From: Arthrobacter sp. EpRS71
Lineage (GTDB): Bacteria > Actinomycetota > Actinomycetes > Actinomycetales > Micrococcaceae
DNA: 64,000 nucleotides
Direction: 5' to 3'
Assembly: GCF_001512285.1 (NCBI RefSeq)
Contig: NZ_LNUV01000006.1
Span: 1,283,273-1,347,272 of the forward strand
Each line of letters opens with the position of its first letter. Positions within the stretch are counted from its first letter, which is position 1. Positions 16,308 through 24,399 of this stretch are shown here, piece by piece. A model generated the notes under the pieces. It was not told the origin of the DNA. It made no database searches and saw only the letters and a program-made list of their open reading frames with translations. The position numbers and the translations under genes are program-made.

Positions 16308-17003
16308 ATGCGTACCCACGAGTTGGTCCTGCAATGGATCGAGAAACAGTTGTCTGACGGAGACCTCGCCTTGGGCGGACGGCTGCCGGGTGAGCGCGCC
16401 ATGGCCGAGCAGCTGCAGGTTTCCCGGACCTCCGTGCGTGAAGCCGTCAGGATCCTTGAGGCGATGGGCGTGGTCCGTGCCGGGGTGGGCTCGGGAAAGG
16501 ATGCAGGGACGGTGGTCATCGCCGAGCCTGGGTCCGCGCTGGGTTCAACCCTCCGGCTGCATGTAGCCACCCGACACCTTCCGGTGGCGGACATTGTGGA
16601 GACCCGCGTCCTGCTTGAGTCCTGGGCGGCGGAACGGGCCAAAGTGGGCGTTCCGGCGCTGGAGGAAGCCGCGGAGCTCCTGGACCAGATGGATGCGGCG
16701 CCGGATATCGACACTTTCCTGCCCCTTGATGCCCGGTTCCATGTGGCGCTCGCGCGGGCGGCAGGCAACTCGGTGGTCAGTGCCATGATGGCCTCGCTCA
16801 GGGGCGCAATCGAGAACTATGCGGGTGAGTTGACGGGCAATCTGCCTGATTGGGACACAACGTGCGCCAGGCTTCGGGCCGAACATCGTGCCATTCTCAC
16901 CGCTGTGAACAACCACGACGGCGGCAAGGCGGCTGAGCTTGTGGCCGCGCACATCCAGGGCTTCTACGCGGAGGCCGGAGTGGGCTCCAACCCCACGCCG
17001 TAG
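16308..17003 (+). CDS. FadR-subfamily GntR regulator, probably LldR-like
   Basis: The 231-residue repressor has the GntR winged helix at residues 1-70 (LGGRLPGERAMAEQLQVSRTSVREAVRILE) and an FCD effector domain after about residue 90. The FCD metal ligands are visible as Asp and His in DARFHVAL and His residues in RAEHRAILTAV and VAAHIQG. Its position divergent from lldD, with two operators between, makes L-lactate the likely effector by comparison with LldR of corynebacteria. The effector itself is inferred. It converges with the LacI gene, where a perfect 25-bp inverted repeat lies. Confidence 0.88.
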   Translation: MRTHELVLQWIEKQLSDGDLALGGRLPGERAMAEQLQVSRTSVREAVRILEAMGVVRAGVGSGKDAGTVVIAEPGSALGSTLRLHVATRHLPVADIVETRVLLESWAAERAKVGVPALEEAAELLDQMDAAPDIDTFLPLDARFHVALARAAGNSVVSAMMASLRGAIENYAGELTGNLPDWDTTCARLRAEHRAILTAVNNHDGGKAAELVAAHIQGFYAEAGVGSNPTP

Positions 17004-17005
17004 AG

Positions 17006-17068
17006 CAACGCGGGGTCACTTATGGCCCCTAAAACCGCTCTGAAGGGGCCATAAGTGACCCCGCGTTG
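17006..17068. repeat. Perfect 25-bp inverted repeat between gntR and lacI (convergent)
   Basis: The arm at 17006-17030 (CAACGCGGGGTCACTTATGG and on) is exactly complementary to 17044-17068, with a 13-nt loop. It begins 2 nt after the gntR stop and ends 3 nt before the lacI stop, so it can serve both directions as a terminator. Its sequence is unlike the 68-nt element. Confidence 0.85.
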
Positions 17069-17071
17069 TAC

Positions 17072-18100
17072 CTAGGCGGGAGTGAGGGCCGGTGCCGCGG
17101 TGCTCTTGCGGATCTGTACCCTGGGCGAGAACTCGTCCTGCGCCTGGGTGGCTGTTTCGCCGGCCTGCTGAATCTGTTCCCGCATTCTCCGCCAGGCCAG
17201 GCTTCCGAGCTCGTTGATGGGCACGGCCGCAGTGGTCAAAGGGGGAGTGGTGTATTTGGCGAACGGGATGTCATCGAAGCCAGTCACGGAGATGTCCTCC
17301 GGAACGCGGATGCCCCGCTCGTGCAGGCCGCTGAGCAGTCCCATGGCCACGAGGTCGTTGAATGCCAGGATCCCGGTGGCGCCACTGGAGATGATGGCTT
17401 CGGTGGATTCGTGCCCGGAGTCGAAGTTGGAACCGCCGTGGAGCATCTGCAGCTCGATCTCAGGGTGTTCGGCCCGGAATTGATCCAAGCCCACCAGTCG
17501 CTGGCGATTCGAGGCGCTGTGCTCGGGGCCGGAAAGGAAGGCCAGGCGGCGGTGCCCCAAAGTCACCAGGTGCTGCGCCAATTCCTGGATGCCCTGCCCG
17601 TAGTCCACACTCAGGCTGGGAGTGTTCGTGGCGATGGTGGTGCGGTTGATCAGCACCAGCGGATGCAGGGTAGGAGCAAGCTCCTCCAGCTCGGCATCGC
17701 TCATGCGGGGAGCGCAGAGCACCACGCCATCGCAACGGCGTCGTGCCTCGCCCGCGAGGATCGATTCCTCGCTGGTAACTTCCGAGGAGTCCGCAATAAG
17801 GACGCGGTACCCGTCCTGCGCGGCAGCAATGCTGAGCCCGCGGAGGATTGCCTGAAAGGTGGGGTTGGCGAGGTCCGGCACCACAATGCCGATCGTGTCG
17901 GTTTTTCCGAGGGCAAGTGATCGTCCCACGGGGTTTGGCTGGTACTTCAATTCAACGGCGGCGGCTCGAACCCTCGCCGCAATGCCGGGATCCACGGCGG
18001 CATTACCGTTCATGACGCGTGAAACGGTGGCGTGCGAGACGCCCGCCTTCTCTGCGACATCGGCAATCCCAACGCGCCTGTTGGTGTTCCTGCGTGCCAT
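17072..18100 (-). CDS. LacI-family transcriptional regulator of the carbohydrate island
   Basis: The 342-residue repressor has the LacI helix-turn-helix (GIADVAEKAGVSHATVSRVMNGN) and hinge (YQPNPVGRSLALGKT) followed by a periplasmic-binding-protein-like sugar domain (IGIVVPDLANPTFQAILRG). ATG 18100 is chosen over the frame start at 18181 because AAGGGG precedes it and the protein then starts MARRNTNRRVGIAD. It is divergent from the Gfo/Idh operon, with a TGAGAAAACGCTTTCTCA operator in between. The same motif recurs before five or more transcription units up to 47 kb, so this is the best candidate for their common repressor. The inducer is unknown. Confidence 0.9.
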   Translation of the reverse strand: MARRNTNRRVGIADVAEKAGVSHATVSRVMNGNAAVDPGIAARVRAAAVELKYQPNPVGRSLALGKTDTIGIVVPDLANPTFQAILRGLSIAAAQDGYRVLIADSSEVTSEESILAGEARRRCDGVVLCAPRMSDAELEELAPTLHPLVLINRTTIATNTPSLSVDYGQGIQELAQHLVTLGHRRLAFLSGPEHSASNRQRLVGLDQFRAEHPEIELQMLHGGSNFDSGHESTEAIISSGATGILAFNDLVAMGLLSGLHERGIRVPEDISVTGFDDIPFAKYTTPPLTTAAVPINELGSLAWRRMREQIQQAGETATQAQDEFSPRVQIRKSTAAPALTPA

Positions 18101-18195
18101 GTGGCCCCTTCCCATTGCTCGCCTCCCGCGTGCTCCGTCGTTGGAGCAGTGGTTGACGTGACCACCAGAGTCTTGATACAAAGCTTATAACGCTC

Positions 18196-18213
18196 TGAGA
18201 AAACGCTTTCTCA
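18196..18213. promoter_or_regulatory. LacI-type operator 1
   Basis: TGAGAAAACGCTTTCTCA is a near-perfect palindrome with the LacI/cre-like core GAAAACGCTTTC. It lies 68 nt before the Gfo/Idh start and 95 nt from lacI. Confidence 0.75.
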
Positions 18214-18281
18214 TGATTCTTCCCATACGAAGCCGGGACGTCAAGCGGTTCACTTCTGCCTTTCTGAAAGGGGCATCTCTC

Positions 18282-19703
18282 ATGGCCAACATGGTCAATG
18301 TCGACTCAGCCGAGACCCACACCGAATCTGCCGAAACGACCATCCAGCCCCAAGCCTCCCAGCGGACCCGCATCGCACTGATCGGAACCGGCGGCCGCTC
18401 GGAAATGTACATCCGGGCCATCTACGGGCAGCATGCGGACGTCGCGGAACTCATTGCGTTGTCTGACGTCAACCAAGGCCGCGTGGACTTCTACCAGGAC
18501 TTGATCAAGGAGCTCGGCGGAACGGAGCCGGTGGCGTCTTTCGCACCAGGCGAACTCACCAGCTTTATCCAGTCCAACGGCATCGAGCGCGTCATCGTCA
18601 CCACGCCCGACTACACCCACGCGGACTACATCGTTGAAGCGCTGGAGGCCGGTGCCGACGTCGTGGTTGAAAAGCCGCTGACCATCGACGTGGACGGTTG
18701 CCGCCGTATCACCGAAGCCGTGGCGAAGACCGGCAAAAACGTGGTTGTCACGTTCAACTATCGCTACTCGCCGCGCAACAGCGCGCTCAAGGAAGTCATC
18801 CAGAACGGCGTGATCGGAAAGGTCACGTCCATCGACTTCAGCTGGGTGCTGGATACCGTGCACGGCGCTGACTACTTCCGCCGCTGGCACCGCGAAAAGA
18901 AGAACTCCGGCGGCCTGCTCATCCACAAGGCCTCGCACCACTTCGACCTGGTCAACTGGTGGATCAACGATGTCCCCGAGCGCGTGTTCGCTTCCGGTGG
19001 CCTTCGCTTCTACGGCGACAAGAACGCTGCAGAGCGTGGCCTGGGAGCCCGTCCGGAACGCGGCACCGTGGATGGCCTCGAACACGATCCGTTCCGCCTG
19101 GACATGCGTGAGGACGAGCGCCTCAAGGCTCTGTACTACGACAACGAGAAGTTCGACGGCTACATCCGTGATCAGGACGTATTCACCGAGGGCATCACCA
19201 TCGAGGACAACCTCGCCCTGGTGGTGGACTACCAAGGTGGACCCACGCTGAGCTACTCCCTCAACGCCCACAGCCCGTGGGAAGGCTACCGCGTCACCGT
19301 CAACGGCACGGAAGGCCGGGCTGAACTCGAAGTGGTGGAGCGCGCCGCCGTCGAATCCAGCACCGACAAGAAGACCGTGGTGGACCCGAGCGCCACCCCC
19401 ATTGAGGAAGAGGACGCCGTGCGCCGGAACGGCGAACGCCTGGTGGTCCAGCGTCACTGGGAAGCTGCCTACGAGGTGCCCATTATCAACGGCGAAGGGG
19501 GCCATGGTGGCGGCGACAACCTGCTCCTTTCGGATCTCTTCAACGGCCCGGGCGTTGATCCGTTGGGCCGTCCGTCCGGCTACATCGACGGCCTCCGCTC
19601 GGTGTCGGTGGGCATTGCCGGCAACAAGTCCCTGGACACCGATCTTCCCGTCCGAATCAGCGAACTCGGCCTCGGCGCGGATCTCAGCCGCGGCCAAGAC
19701 TGA
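18282..19703 (+). CDS. Gfo/Idh/MocA-family NAD(P)-dependent oxidoreductase
   Basis: This 473-residue protein has an N-terminal Rossmann domain (IALIGTGGRSEMYIRAI), the conserved EKP motif (VVVEKPLTID) and the C-terminal catalytic segment GGLLIHKASHHFDLVNWW with the active-site Lys and His. The family oxidises hydroxyl groups of sugars, cyclitols or glycosides. At 473 residues it is longer than the usual 350 and resembles the larger forms found in polysaccharide-use clusters. ATG 18282 follows GAAAGGGG; the longer frame starts inside the operator. It is the first gene of the operon that ends at 24250. The sugar substrate is not deducible from sequence. Confidence 0.87.
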   Translation: MANMVNVDSAETHTESAETTIQPQASQRTRIALIGTGGRSEMYIRAIYGQHADVAELIALSDVNQGRVDFYQDLIKELGGTEPVASFAPGELTSFIQSNGIERVIVTTPDYTHADYIVEALEAGADVVVEKPLTIDVDGCRRITEAVAKTGKNVVVTFNYRYSPRNSALKEVIQNGVIGKVTSIDFSWVLDTVHGADYFRRWHREKKNSGGLLIHKASHHFDLVNWWINDVPERVFASGGLRFYGDKNAAERGLGARPERGTVDGLEHDPFRLDMREDERLKALYYDNEKFDGYIRDQDVFTEGITIEDNLALVVDYQGGPTLSYSLNAHSPWEGYRVTVNGTEGRAELEVVERAAVESSTDKKTVVDPSATPIEEEDAVRRNGERLVVQRHWEAAYEVPIINGEGGHGGGDNLLLSDLFNGPGVDPLGRPSGYIDGLRSVSVGIAGNKSLDTDLPVRISELGLGADLSRGQD

Positions 19704-19739
19704 CCAGCCAACAGAAAAACAAGAAACCAGGAAACGCAC

Positions 19740-20738
19740 ATGAGCAGGATTTTCGTCACCGGCGGCTCCGGCCGGCTGGGTCGCAGCGTGGTTGCCGGAT
19801 TGGCCCAGGCGGGACACAAAGTCATCTCGGTTGACCGGGATGCCATCCCCGAGGAACTGTTGCCGGCAGGAGCTGAGCAACACACCGCAGATCTCCTCGC
19901 ACCGGGGGAGGCGGAGCGGCTCATCCGGGAAACAGCGCCCGACGCCGTCATCCACCTCGCTGCTATTGCCGTACCTTTCAGCGCACCTGAGGACGTCATT
20001 TTCAGCACGAACACCCGGCTCGCCTTTGCGGTGGTCAGTGCGGCCACTGACGCTGGCGTTCCGAAGATCGTGACGGCGTCCAGCCCCACCGCCCTGGGCT
20101 ATGGCTCACCGGCCGGGTGGCTGCCGCCGTCGTTCCCCCTGGACGAGCAGACGCCGCCCAAGCCGTGGAACGCCTACGCGTTGTCCAAGTTGATCGCCGA
20201 GCAGACCGTGCAGATGTTCGCTTCAGCGCAGGGCAACAAGATCAGGTACGCAGCCTTCCGTCCCTGCTACGTGATTTCACCGGAGGAGTGGGAAGGGGCC
20301 CTGACGCAGCAGGGCCACACAGTCCGGGAGCGGCTGCAGGATCCTGCGCTTTCCGCGCCGGCGTTGTTCAACTACGTCGATGCCCGGGACGTTGCCGATT
20401 TCCTGGACGTGCTGCTGGAGAAGATGGATTCCATCCCCAACGGCCAGGTGTTCTTTGTTGGTGCAAAGGATGCCTTGGCCACGGCTCCGCTGGCAGAGCT
20501 CTTCCCGCGGTTCCTGCCCGGCAGCGGACCCCTCACCGAACACCTGACCGGCACCAGCCCGGCGTTCTCCATCGACAAAGCCCGCGAGCTCCTCGGCTGG
20601 GAGCCGAAGCGCACCTGGCGCACCGAACTTACGCCGCCTTTCGAGGGCGCAGACACAGCATCAAGCGAACAAGCATCACTCAATGACGAGACCCACGCCG
20701 GCCTGGTCCCGGCGGGAGCAACCAAGGAGACCCCATGA
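19740..20738 (+). CDS. Extended SDR NAD-dependent epimerase/dehydrogenase, possible uronate dehydrogenase
   Basis: The 332-residue protein is an extended short-chain dehydrogenase: the nucleotide loop IFVTGGSGRLGRSVVAGL is at the N-terminus, DAVIHLAAIAVP follows, and the catalytic YxxxK is in YALSKLIAEQ. The next three genes encode the rest of an aldarate route, so a job as uronate dehydrogenase (D-galacturonate or D-glucuronate to aldarolactone) is attractive. Known uronate dehydrogenases are about 265 residues, so this one has a longer C-terminal part and the role stays unproven. The stop overlaps the kdgD start as ATGA, indicating coupling. Confidence 0.75.
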   Translation: MSRIFVTGGSGRLGRSVVAGLAQAGHKVISVDRDAIPEELLPAGAEQHTADLLAPGEAERLIRETAPDAVIHLAAIAVPFSAPEDVIFSTNTRLAFAVVSAATDAGVPKIVTASSPTALGYGSPAGWLPPSFPLDEQTPPKPWNAYALSKLIAEQTVQMFASAQGNKIRYAAFRPCYVISPEEWEGALTQQGHTVRERLQDPALSAPALFNYVDARDVADFLDVLLEKMDSIPNGQVFFVGAKDALATAPLAELFPRFLPGSGPLTEHLTGTSPAFSIDKARELLGWEPKRTWRTELTPPFEGADTASSEQASLNDETHAGLVPAGATKETP

Positions 20739-21640
20739 AATTCGACGGCGTACTGTTCTTCCCCGTCACCCCCTTTGCTGAAGACGGCACGGTAGATGTG
20801 GCCCTGCTCAAGGAACACATCACCTCCCGCCTTCCCTTCGGCCCGGGTGGCGTGTTCCCCGCCTGCGGCACCGGTGAATTCCATGCGCTCTCCCTGGAGG
20901 AGATCCGCACCGTGGTGACTGCCGCCGTCGAGGCTGTTGCAGGAGCCGTGCCGGTTGTTTCCGGAGCCGGCGGACCCCTGGGTCACGCCATTGCCGCCGC
21001 CAAGGTGGCCGAGGAAGCCGGCGCGGATGCCCTTCTGGTGCTCCCGCCGTACCTTGTCACCGGGCCCACCGACGGTGTAGTGGCCTACGTGGAAGCCATC
21101 GCCGCAGCGAGCAGCCTGCCCGTGATCGTGTACCACCGCGGAACCGCCAAGTTCACCGCGGAGGCAATCACGCGCCTCACCGCCAACCCGAAGGTGGTTG
21201 GCTTCAAAGACGGAATCGGCGATGTGGGCCTGGCCCAGGAAATCGTCTCGGCCATCAACGCGAGCGGCCGGACGGACTTCGCACTCTTCAACGGCCTCCT
21301 CACGGCAGAACTGACCCAGGGCGCCTACCGCGGCCTCGGCATCCCGCTGTATTCCTCGGCTGCGTTCGCCATGGCCCCCGAAATCGCCAAGGCCTACTAT
21401 GACGCCTACGTGTCAGGCGACGAAGAGCGCCGCCACGCCCTGCTTGAAGGTTTCTACGCGCCGCTCGTCCGCCTCCGCGACCAGACTCCGGGCTTTGGCG
21501 TCTCCCTCATCAAGGCCGGTCTTCGGCTCGCCGGATTGCCTGTGGGCCCGGTCCGTCCGCCGCTGGTTGACCCCAACGAGGAACAACTGCTGGAGCTCAA
21601 GTCCATCCTGGCCAAGGGCCACGAGCTGGCCGGTAGCTGA
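20735..21640 (+). CDS. kdgD: 5-dehydro-4-deoxyglucarate dehydratase
   Basis: The 301-residue enzyme belongs to the DapA / N-acetylneuraminate lyase TIM-barrel family. It starts MKFDGVLFFPVTPFAEDG and carries the phosphate-loop equivalent GGVFPACGTGEF, typical of KdgD. The Schiff-base lysine is in KVVGFKDGIGD and the partner tyrosine in VIVYHRGT. KdgD dehydrates and decarboxylates 5-keto-4-deoxyglucarate to alpha-ketoglutarate semialdehyde, exactly the substrate of the dehydrogenase two genes downstream. It overlaps both neighbours by 1-4 nt. Confidence 0.9.
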   Translation: MKFDGVLFFPVTPFAEDGTVDVALLKEHITSRLPFGPGGVFPACGTGEFHALSLEEIRTVVTAAVEAVAGAVPVVSGAGGPLGHAIAAAKVAEEAGADALLVLPPYLVTGPTDGVVAYVEAIAAASSLPVIVYHRGTAKFTAEAITRLTANPKVVGFKDGIGDVGLAQEIVSAINASGRTDFALFNGLLTAELTQGAYRGLGIPLYSSAAFAMAPEIAKAYYDAYVSGDEERRHALLEGFYAPLVRLRDQTPGFGVSLIKAGLRLAGLPVGPVRPPLVDPNEEQLLELKSILAKGHELAGS

Positions 21641-22818
21641 TGCCCGCCCGCATCACGGGCCTCACCACCCGGCTGATCACGGTGCCGCTGCTGCGCAGCT
21701 GGGGTGCGGAAGCGCCTGAGAATCATGTGATCGTCACCGAACTGACCACGGACGACGGCGGCACGGGCCACGGTTTCGCCTGGACACCCACCATTGGTCC
21801 CCAGGCGGTCAAAGCCCTGCTGGATTACGATATTGCGCCTTTTGTGGCCGGGCTGGAAGTCAACCCGGAGATCGTGTGGGACCAGCTGTGGAAACGACTG
21901 CACGAGGCCGGCGGGGGAGGACTGACCACCATCGCGATGGCCGGAGTTGACCTTGCGCTCTGGGACTTGAGGGCCAGGCAGGCGGGCACATCCGTCACGG
22001 GACTCCTGGGCCAACGCCAGGAATCTGTGGAGGTGTATGGCTCAGGCGTGAATTTGCACTACACCTTGGAGCAGCTCGTGGAGCAAGCCCAGCGGTGGGT
22101 GGCTGCGGGACACAATGCGGTGAAGATCAAGGTGGGCAAACCCGAACTCCGGGAAGACGCCGAGCGCGTCGCCGCCGTCAGGGCTGTGATCGGCCCGGAC
22201 CGGCTGCTCATGATCGACGCCAACCAGCGATGGGACCTCGCCCATACGTTCCGTGCCTTGGATGTGTTGGGGGAGTACGGACTGGAGTGGCTGGAAGAAC
22301 CGATCCGCGCCGACGACCTCTGGGCCTACCGCCGCCTGCGCAAGCAGTCGCCGGTGCCCATTGCACTGGGCGAGAACGTCCACACCATCTACCGCTTCCG
22401 CGACTTCATCGAAGCAGAAGCCGTGGACATCATCCAGCCCAACATCGTCCGGGTGGGCGGCATTACCCCGTTCCGCAGGATTGTTGAGCTGGCCCGCGCC
22501 AACAGCATCAGGGTGGCACCGCACCTGCTCCCGGAACTCTCCGGGCAGCTGGCCCTCACCCTGGCCGAGGCCGTGAGCGTGGAAGACGTGGAAGACGCCT
22601 CCTTCGAGCAGCTCGGCATCCTGGCCGGACCTTCCCCGGTTCGGATCAGTAACAGCACTGGCAGAAGCCGGCTCAACAGCACCGGCTGCCTTGGGCTGGG
22701 CTTCGACTTCAGCGGAAAGCCGGCACAACTGCCAACCCAGCCCGCAACCGAGGGCGCTGCCCCTGAGACCGCCGTCCCTGAGAGTAAAGGAAACCGCATT
22801 GAGTACAGCAACTCTTGA
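21640..22818 (+). CDS. Enolase-superfamily aldarate (glucarate/galactarate-type) dehydratase
   Basis: The 392-residue protein is of the mandelate racemase / muconate lactonising family. Visible catalytic features are the lysines of AVKIKVGK, the metal ligands in DANQRW, LEEPI and LGENVH, and the histidine in VAPHLLPELS. In context it probably dehydrates glucarate or galactarate to 5-keto-4-deoxyglucarate for KdgD. The family is broad, so the precise acid sugar is inferred from neighbours. The last 45 residues are a Pro/Thr-rich tail not typical of the fold. It starts on the kdgD stop (TGATG) and overlaps the next gene by 20 nt. Confidence 0.8.
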   Translation: MPARITGLTTRLITVPLLRSWGAEAPENHVIVTELTTDDGGTGHGFAWTPTIGPQAVKALLDYDIAPFVAGLEVNPEIVWDQLWKRLHEAGGGGLTTIAMAGVDLALWDLRARQAGTSVTGLLGQRQESVEVYGSGVNLHYTLEQLVEQAQRWVAAGHNAVKIKVGKPELREDAERVAAVRAVIGPDRLLMIDANQRWDLAHTFRALDVLGEYGLEWLEEPIRADDLWAYRRLRKQSPVPIALGENVHTIYRFRDFIEAEAVDIIQPNIVRVGGITPFRRIVELARANSIRVAPHLLPELSGQLALTLAEAVSVEDVEDASFEQLGILAGPSPVRISNSTGRSRLNSTGCLGLGFDFSGKPAQLPTQPATEGAAPETAVPESKGNRIEYSNS

Positions 22819-24250
22819 CCTGACAGCCATCACCGCCGCAGCCACGGAAGCCGCAAAGGTCACCGCAGCAGCGTCCGACGCCGAGCGCGCCGCCTGGCTG
22901 AACGCCGTCGCCGATGCCTTGGACGCCAATGTCACTGAACTGGTGGCCATCGCCGATTCCGAAACGAGCCTTGGCACTGCCCGGCTCACTGGGGAGGTGG
23001 CGAGGACCAGCGGACAGTTGCGCCTTTTCGCCAACGTGATCACGGAGGGCTCGTACCTTGAGGCCGTCATCGATCACGCTGACCCGGCGTCCACTCCGCC
23101 CAAGCCTGACCTGCGCCGCATCCTGCGTCCCATCGGCCCGGTAGCGGTGTTCTCGGCGTCGAACTTCCCGTTCGCTTTCTCCGTGGCGGGCGGCGACACT
23201 GCGTCCGCGCTGGCCGTGGGTTGCCCGGTGATCGTCAAGGCGCACTCGGGACATATCCGGCTCTCCGAGCGGACCGCCGAGATCGTTACCGAAGCACTTG
23301 CCAAGGCAGGAGCCCCGGAAGGGATCTTCGCCTTGGTCAGCGGCCGTGAGGCAGGCACCGCGCTGGTTCAGGACCCCGCCATCAAGGCCGTCGGCTTCAC
23401 CGGCTCCATCCCGGGCGGGCGGGCGTTGTTCGATCTCGCAAACTCCCGTCCGGAGCCCATCCCGTTCTACGGGGAACTGGGCAGCCTGAACCCGGTGGTC
23501 ATCACGGCCGACGCCTTGGCCGAACGTGGCCAGCAGCTCGCCGCAGGCCTGGCCGGCTCGTTCACCATGGGCGCGGGGCAGTTCTGCACCAAGCCGGGAC
23601 TGGTGTTCCTGCCGGCCGGTACTGACTTCGCATCCCACCTGGCCGAGGCCAGCAAGGTCAAGCCCACAGCCGCCATGCTCACCGAGCGGATCGCGGAGGC
23701 CTACCCGGATGGGCTCCGTAACGTCGCAGATCAGCCGGGCGTCGCCGTCGTCAGTGGCACCGTGGAGCAGAACAGCCTGGCCGACGGCGCCGCGCCCGTG
23801 GTGTTCTCCACCAGCGCCGCGAACGTGCTGGAACGTCCCGAAGAGCTGTTGGAGGAGTGCTTCGGCCCCACCACGCTGCTCATTGAATACGCCAACCAGG
23901 ACGAACTGTCCGCAGCCCTCGCGAAGGTCCCGGGCAGCCTCACAGGCACGGTGCACGCCCAGCCGGGCGAGGATGTCTCGGCGTTGGTGGAGCAACTCAG
24001 TGGCCTCGCCGGCCGGGTCCTCTTCGATGGCTGGCCCACGGGTGTGGCCGTGAACTGGGCACAGCAGCATGGTGGCCCGTACCCGGCCACGACGTCGCTG
24101 TTCACTTCCGTGGGCGCTACTGCCGTGCGCCGTTTCCAGCGTCCGGTGGCTTACCAGGACGCTCCGGAGACTGTCCTGCACCCGGCCTTGCACGACGCCA
24201 ACCCGCTGGGCATCCCCCGGCGCGTGGACGGCGTGCTGACACTCAGCTAA
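22799..24250 (+). CDS. Alpha-ketoglutarate semialdehyde dehydrogenase (NADP-type ALDH)
   Basis: This 483-residue aldehyde dehydrogenase converts alpha-ketoglutarate semialdehyde to alpha-ketoglutarate. The family landmarks are PVAVFSASNFPFAFSVAGGD, the Glu loop FYGELGSLNPV and the catalytic cysteine in GAGQFCTKPG. FAFSVAGGDTASALAVGCPV is characteristic of the KGSADH group. The start is a TTG at 22799 with AAAGGAAA upstream, since the longer frame runs inside the dehydratase gene; the overlap is 20 nt. It ends the operon, followed by a palindromic element and a strong two-way terminator before the convergent M24 gene. Confidence 0.9.
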   Translation: MSTATLDLTAITAAATEAAKVTAAASDAERAAWLNAVADALDANVTELVAIADSETSLGTARLTGEVARTSGQLRLFANVITEGSYLEAVIDHADPASTPPKPDLRRILRPIGPVAVFSASNFPFAFSVAGGDTASALAVGCPVIVKAHSGHIRLSERTAEIVTEALAKAGAPEGIFALVSGREAGTALVQDPAIKAVGFTGSIPGGRALFDLANSRPEPIPFYGELGSLNPVVITADALAERGQQLAAGLAGSFTMGAGQFCTKPGLVFLPAGTDFASHLAEASKVKPTAAMLTERIAEAYPDGLRNVADQPGVAVVSGTVEQNSLADGAAPVVFSTSAANVLERPEELLEECFGPTTLLIEYANQDELSAALAKVPGSLTGTVHAQPGEDVSALVEQLSGLAGRVLFDGWPTGVAVNWAQQHGGPYPATTSLFTSVGATAVRRFQRPVAYQDAPETVLHPALHDANPLGIPRRVDGVLTLS

Positions 24251-24272
24251 CCCACCCACCCGAACCACCCGC

Positions 24273-24340
24273 ACCCAAGTAGGTAGCAGTTCGCGTCGTT
24301 CTGAGCCCTGAGAACGACCTGAACTGCTACCTACTTGGGT
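24273..24340. repeat. Dispersed palindromic element, copy 2 (convergent ALDH / M24)
   Basis: The left arm begins ACCCAAGTAGGTAGCAGTTC and the right arm ends GAACTGCTACCTACTTGGGT. Compared with copies 1 and 3, an A-to-T change in AGATC/AGTTC is matched by a change in the opposite arm (GATCT/GAACT), so pairing is kept there. A GC pair (24293-24294) is not matched. Confidence 0.85.
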
Positions 24341-24353
24341 AAGCGCACACGGA

Positions 24354-24392
24354 AAAGGGGCGGGGTCACCATCACGGTGACCCCGCCCCTTT
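24354..24392. terminator. Strong two-way terminator hairpin
   Basis: AAAGGGGCGGGGTCACC pairs perfectly with GGTGACCCCGCCCCTTT (17 bp) around a 5-nt loop. The A- and T-ends allow termination for both the ALDH transcript and the M24 transcript. Confidence 0.85.
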
Positions 24393-24399
24393 GCGTTGC

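Noticed and set aside
18306..19955. 549-codon minus-strand open frame opposite the Gfo/Idh gene
   Set aside because: It is antisense to a clear Gfo/Idh/MocA protein, has no recognisable motif, and crosses the gene boundary.
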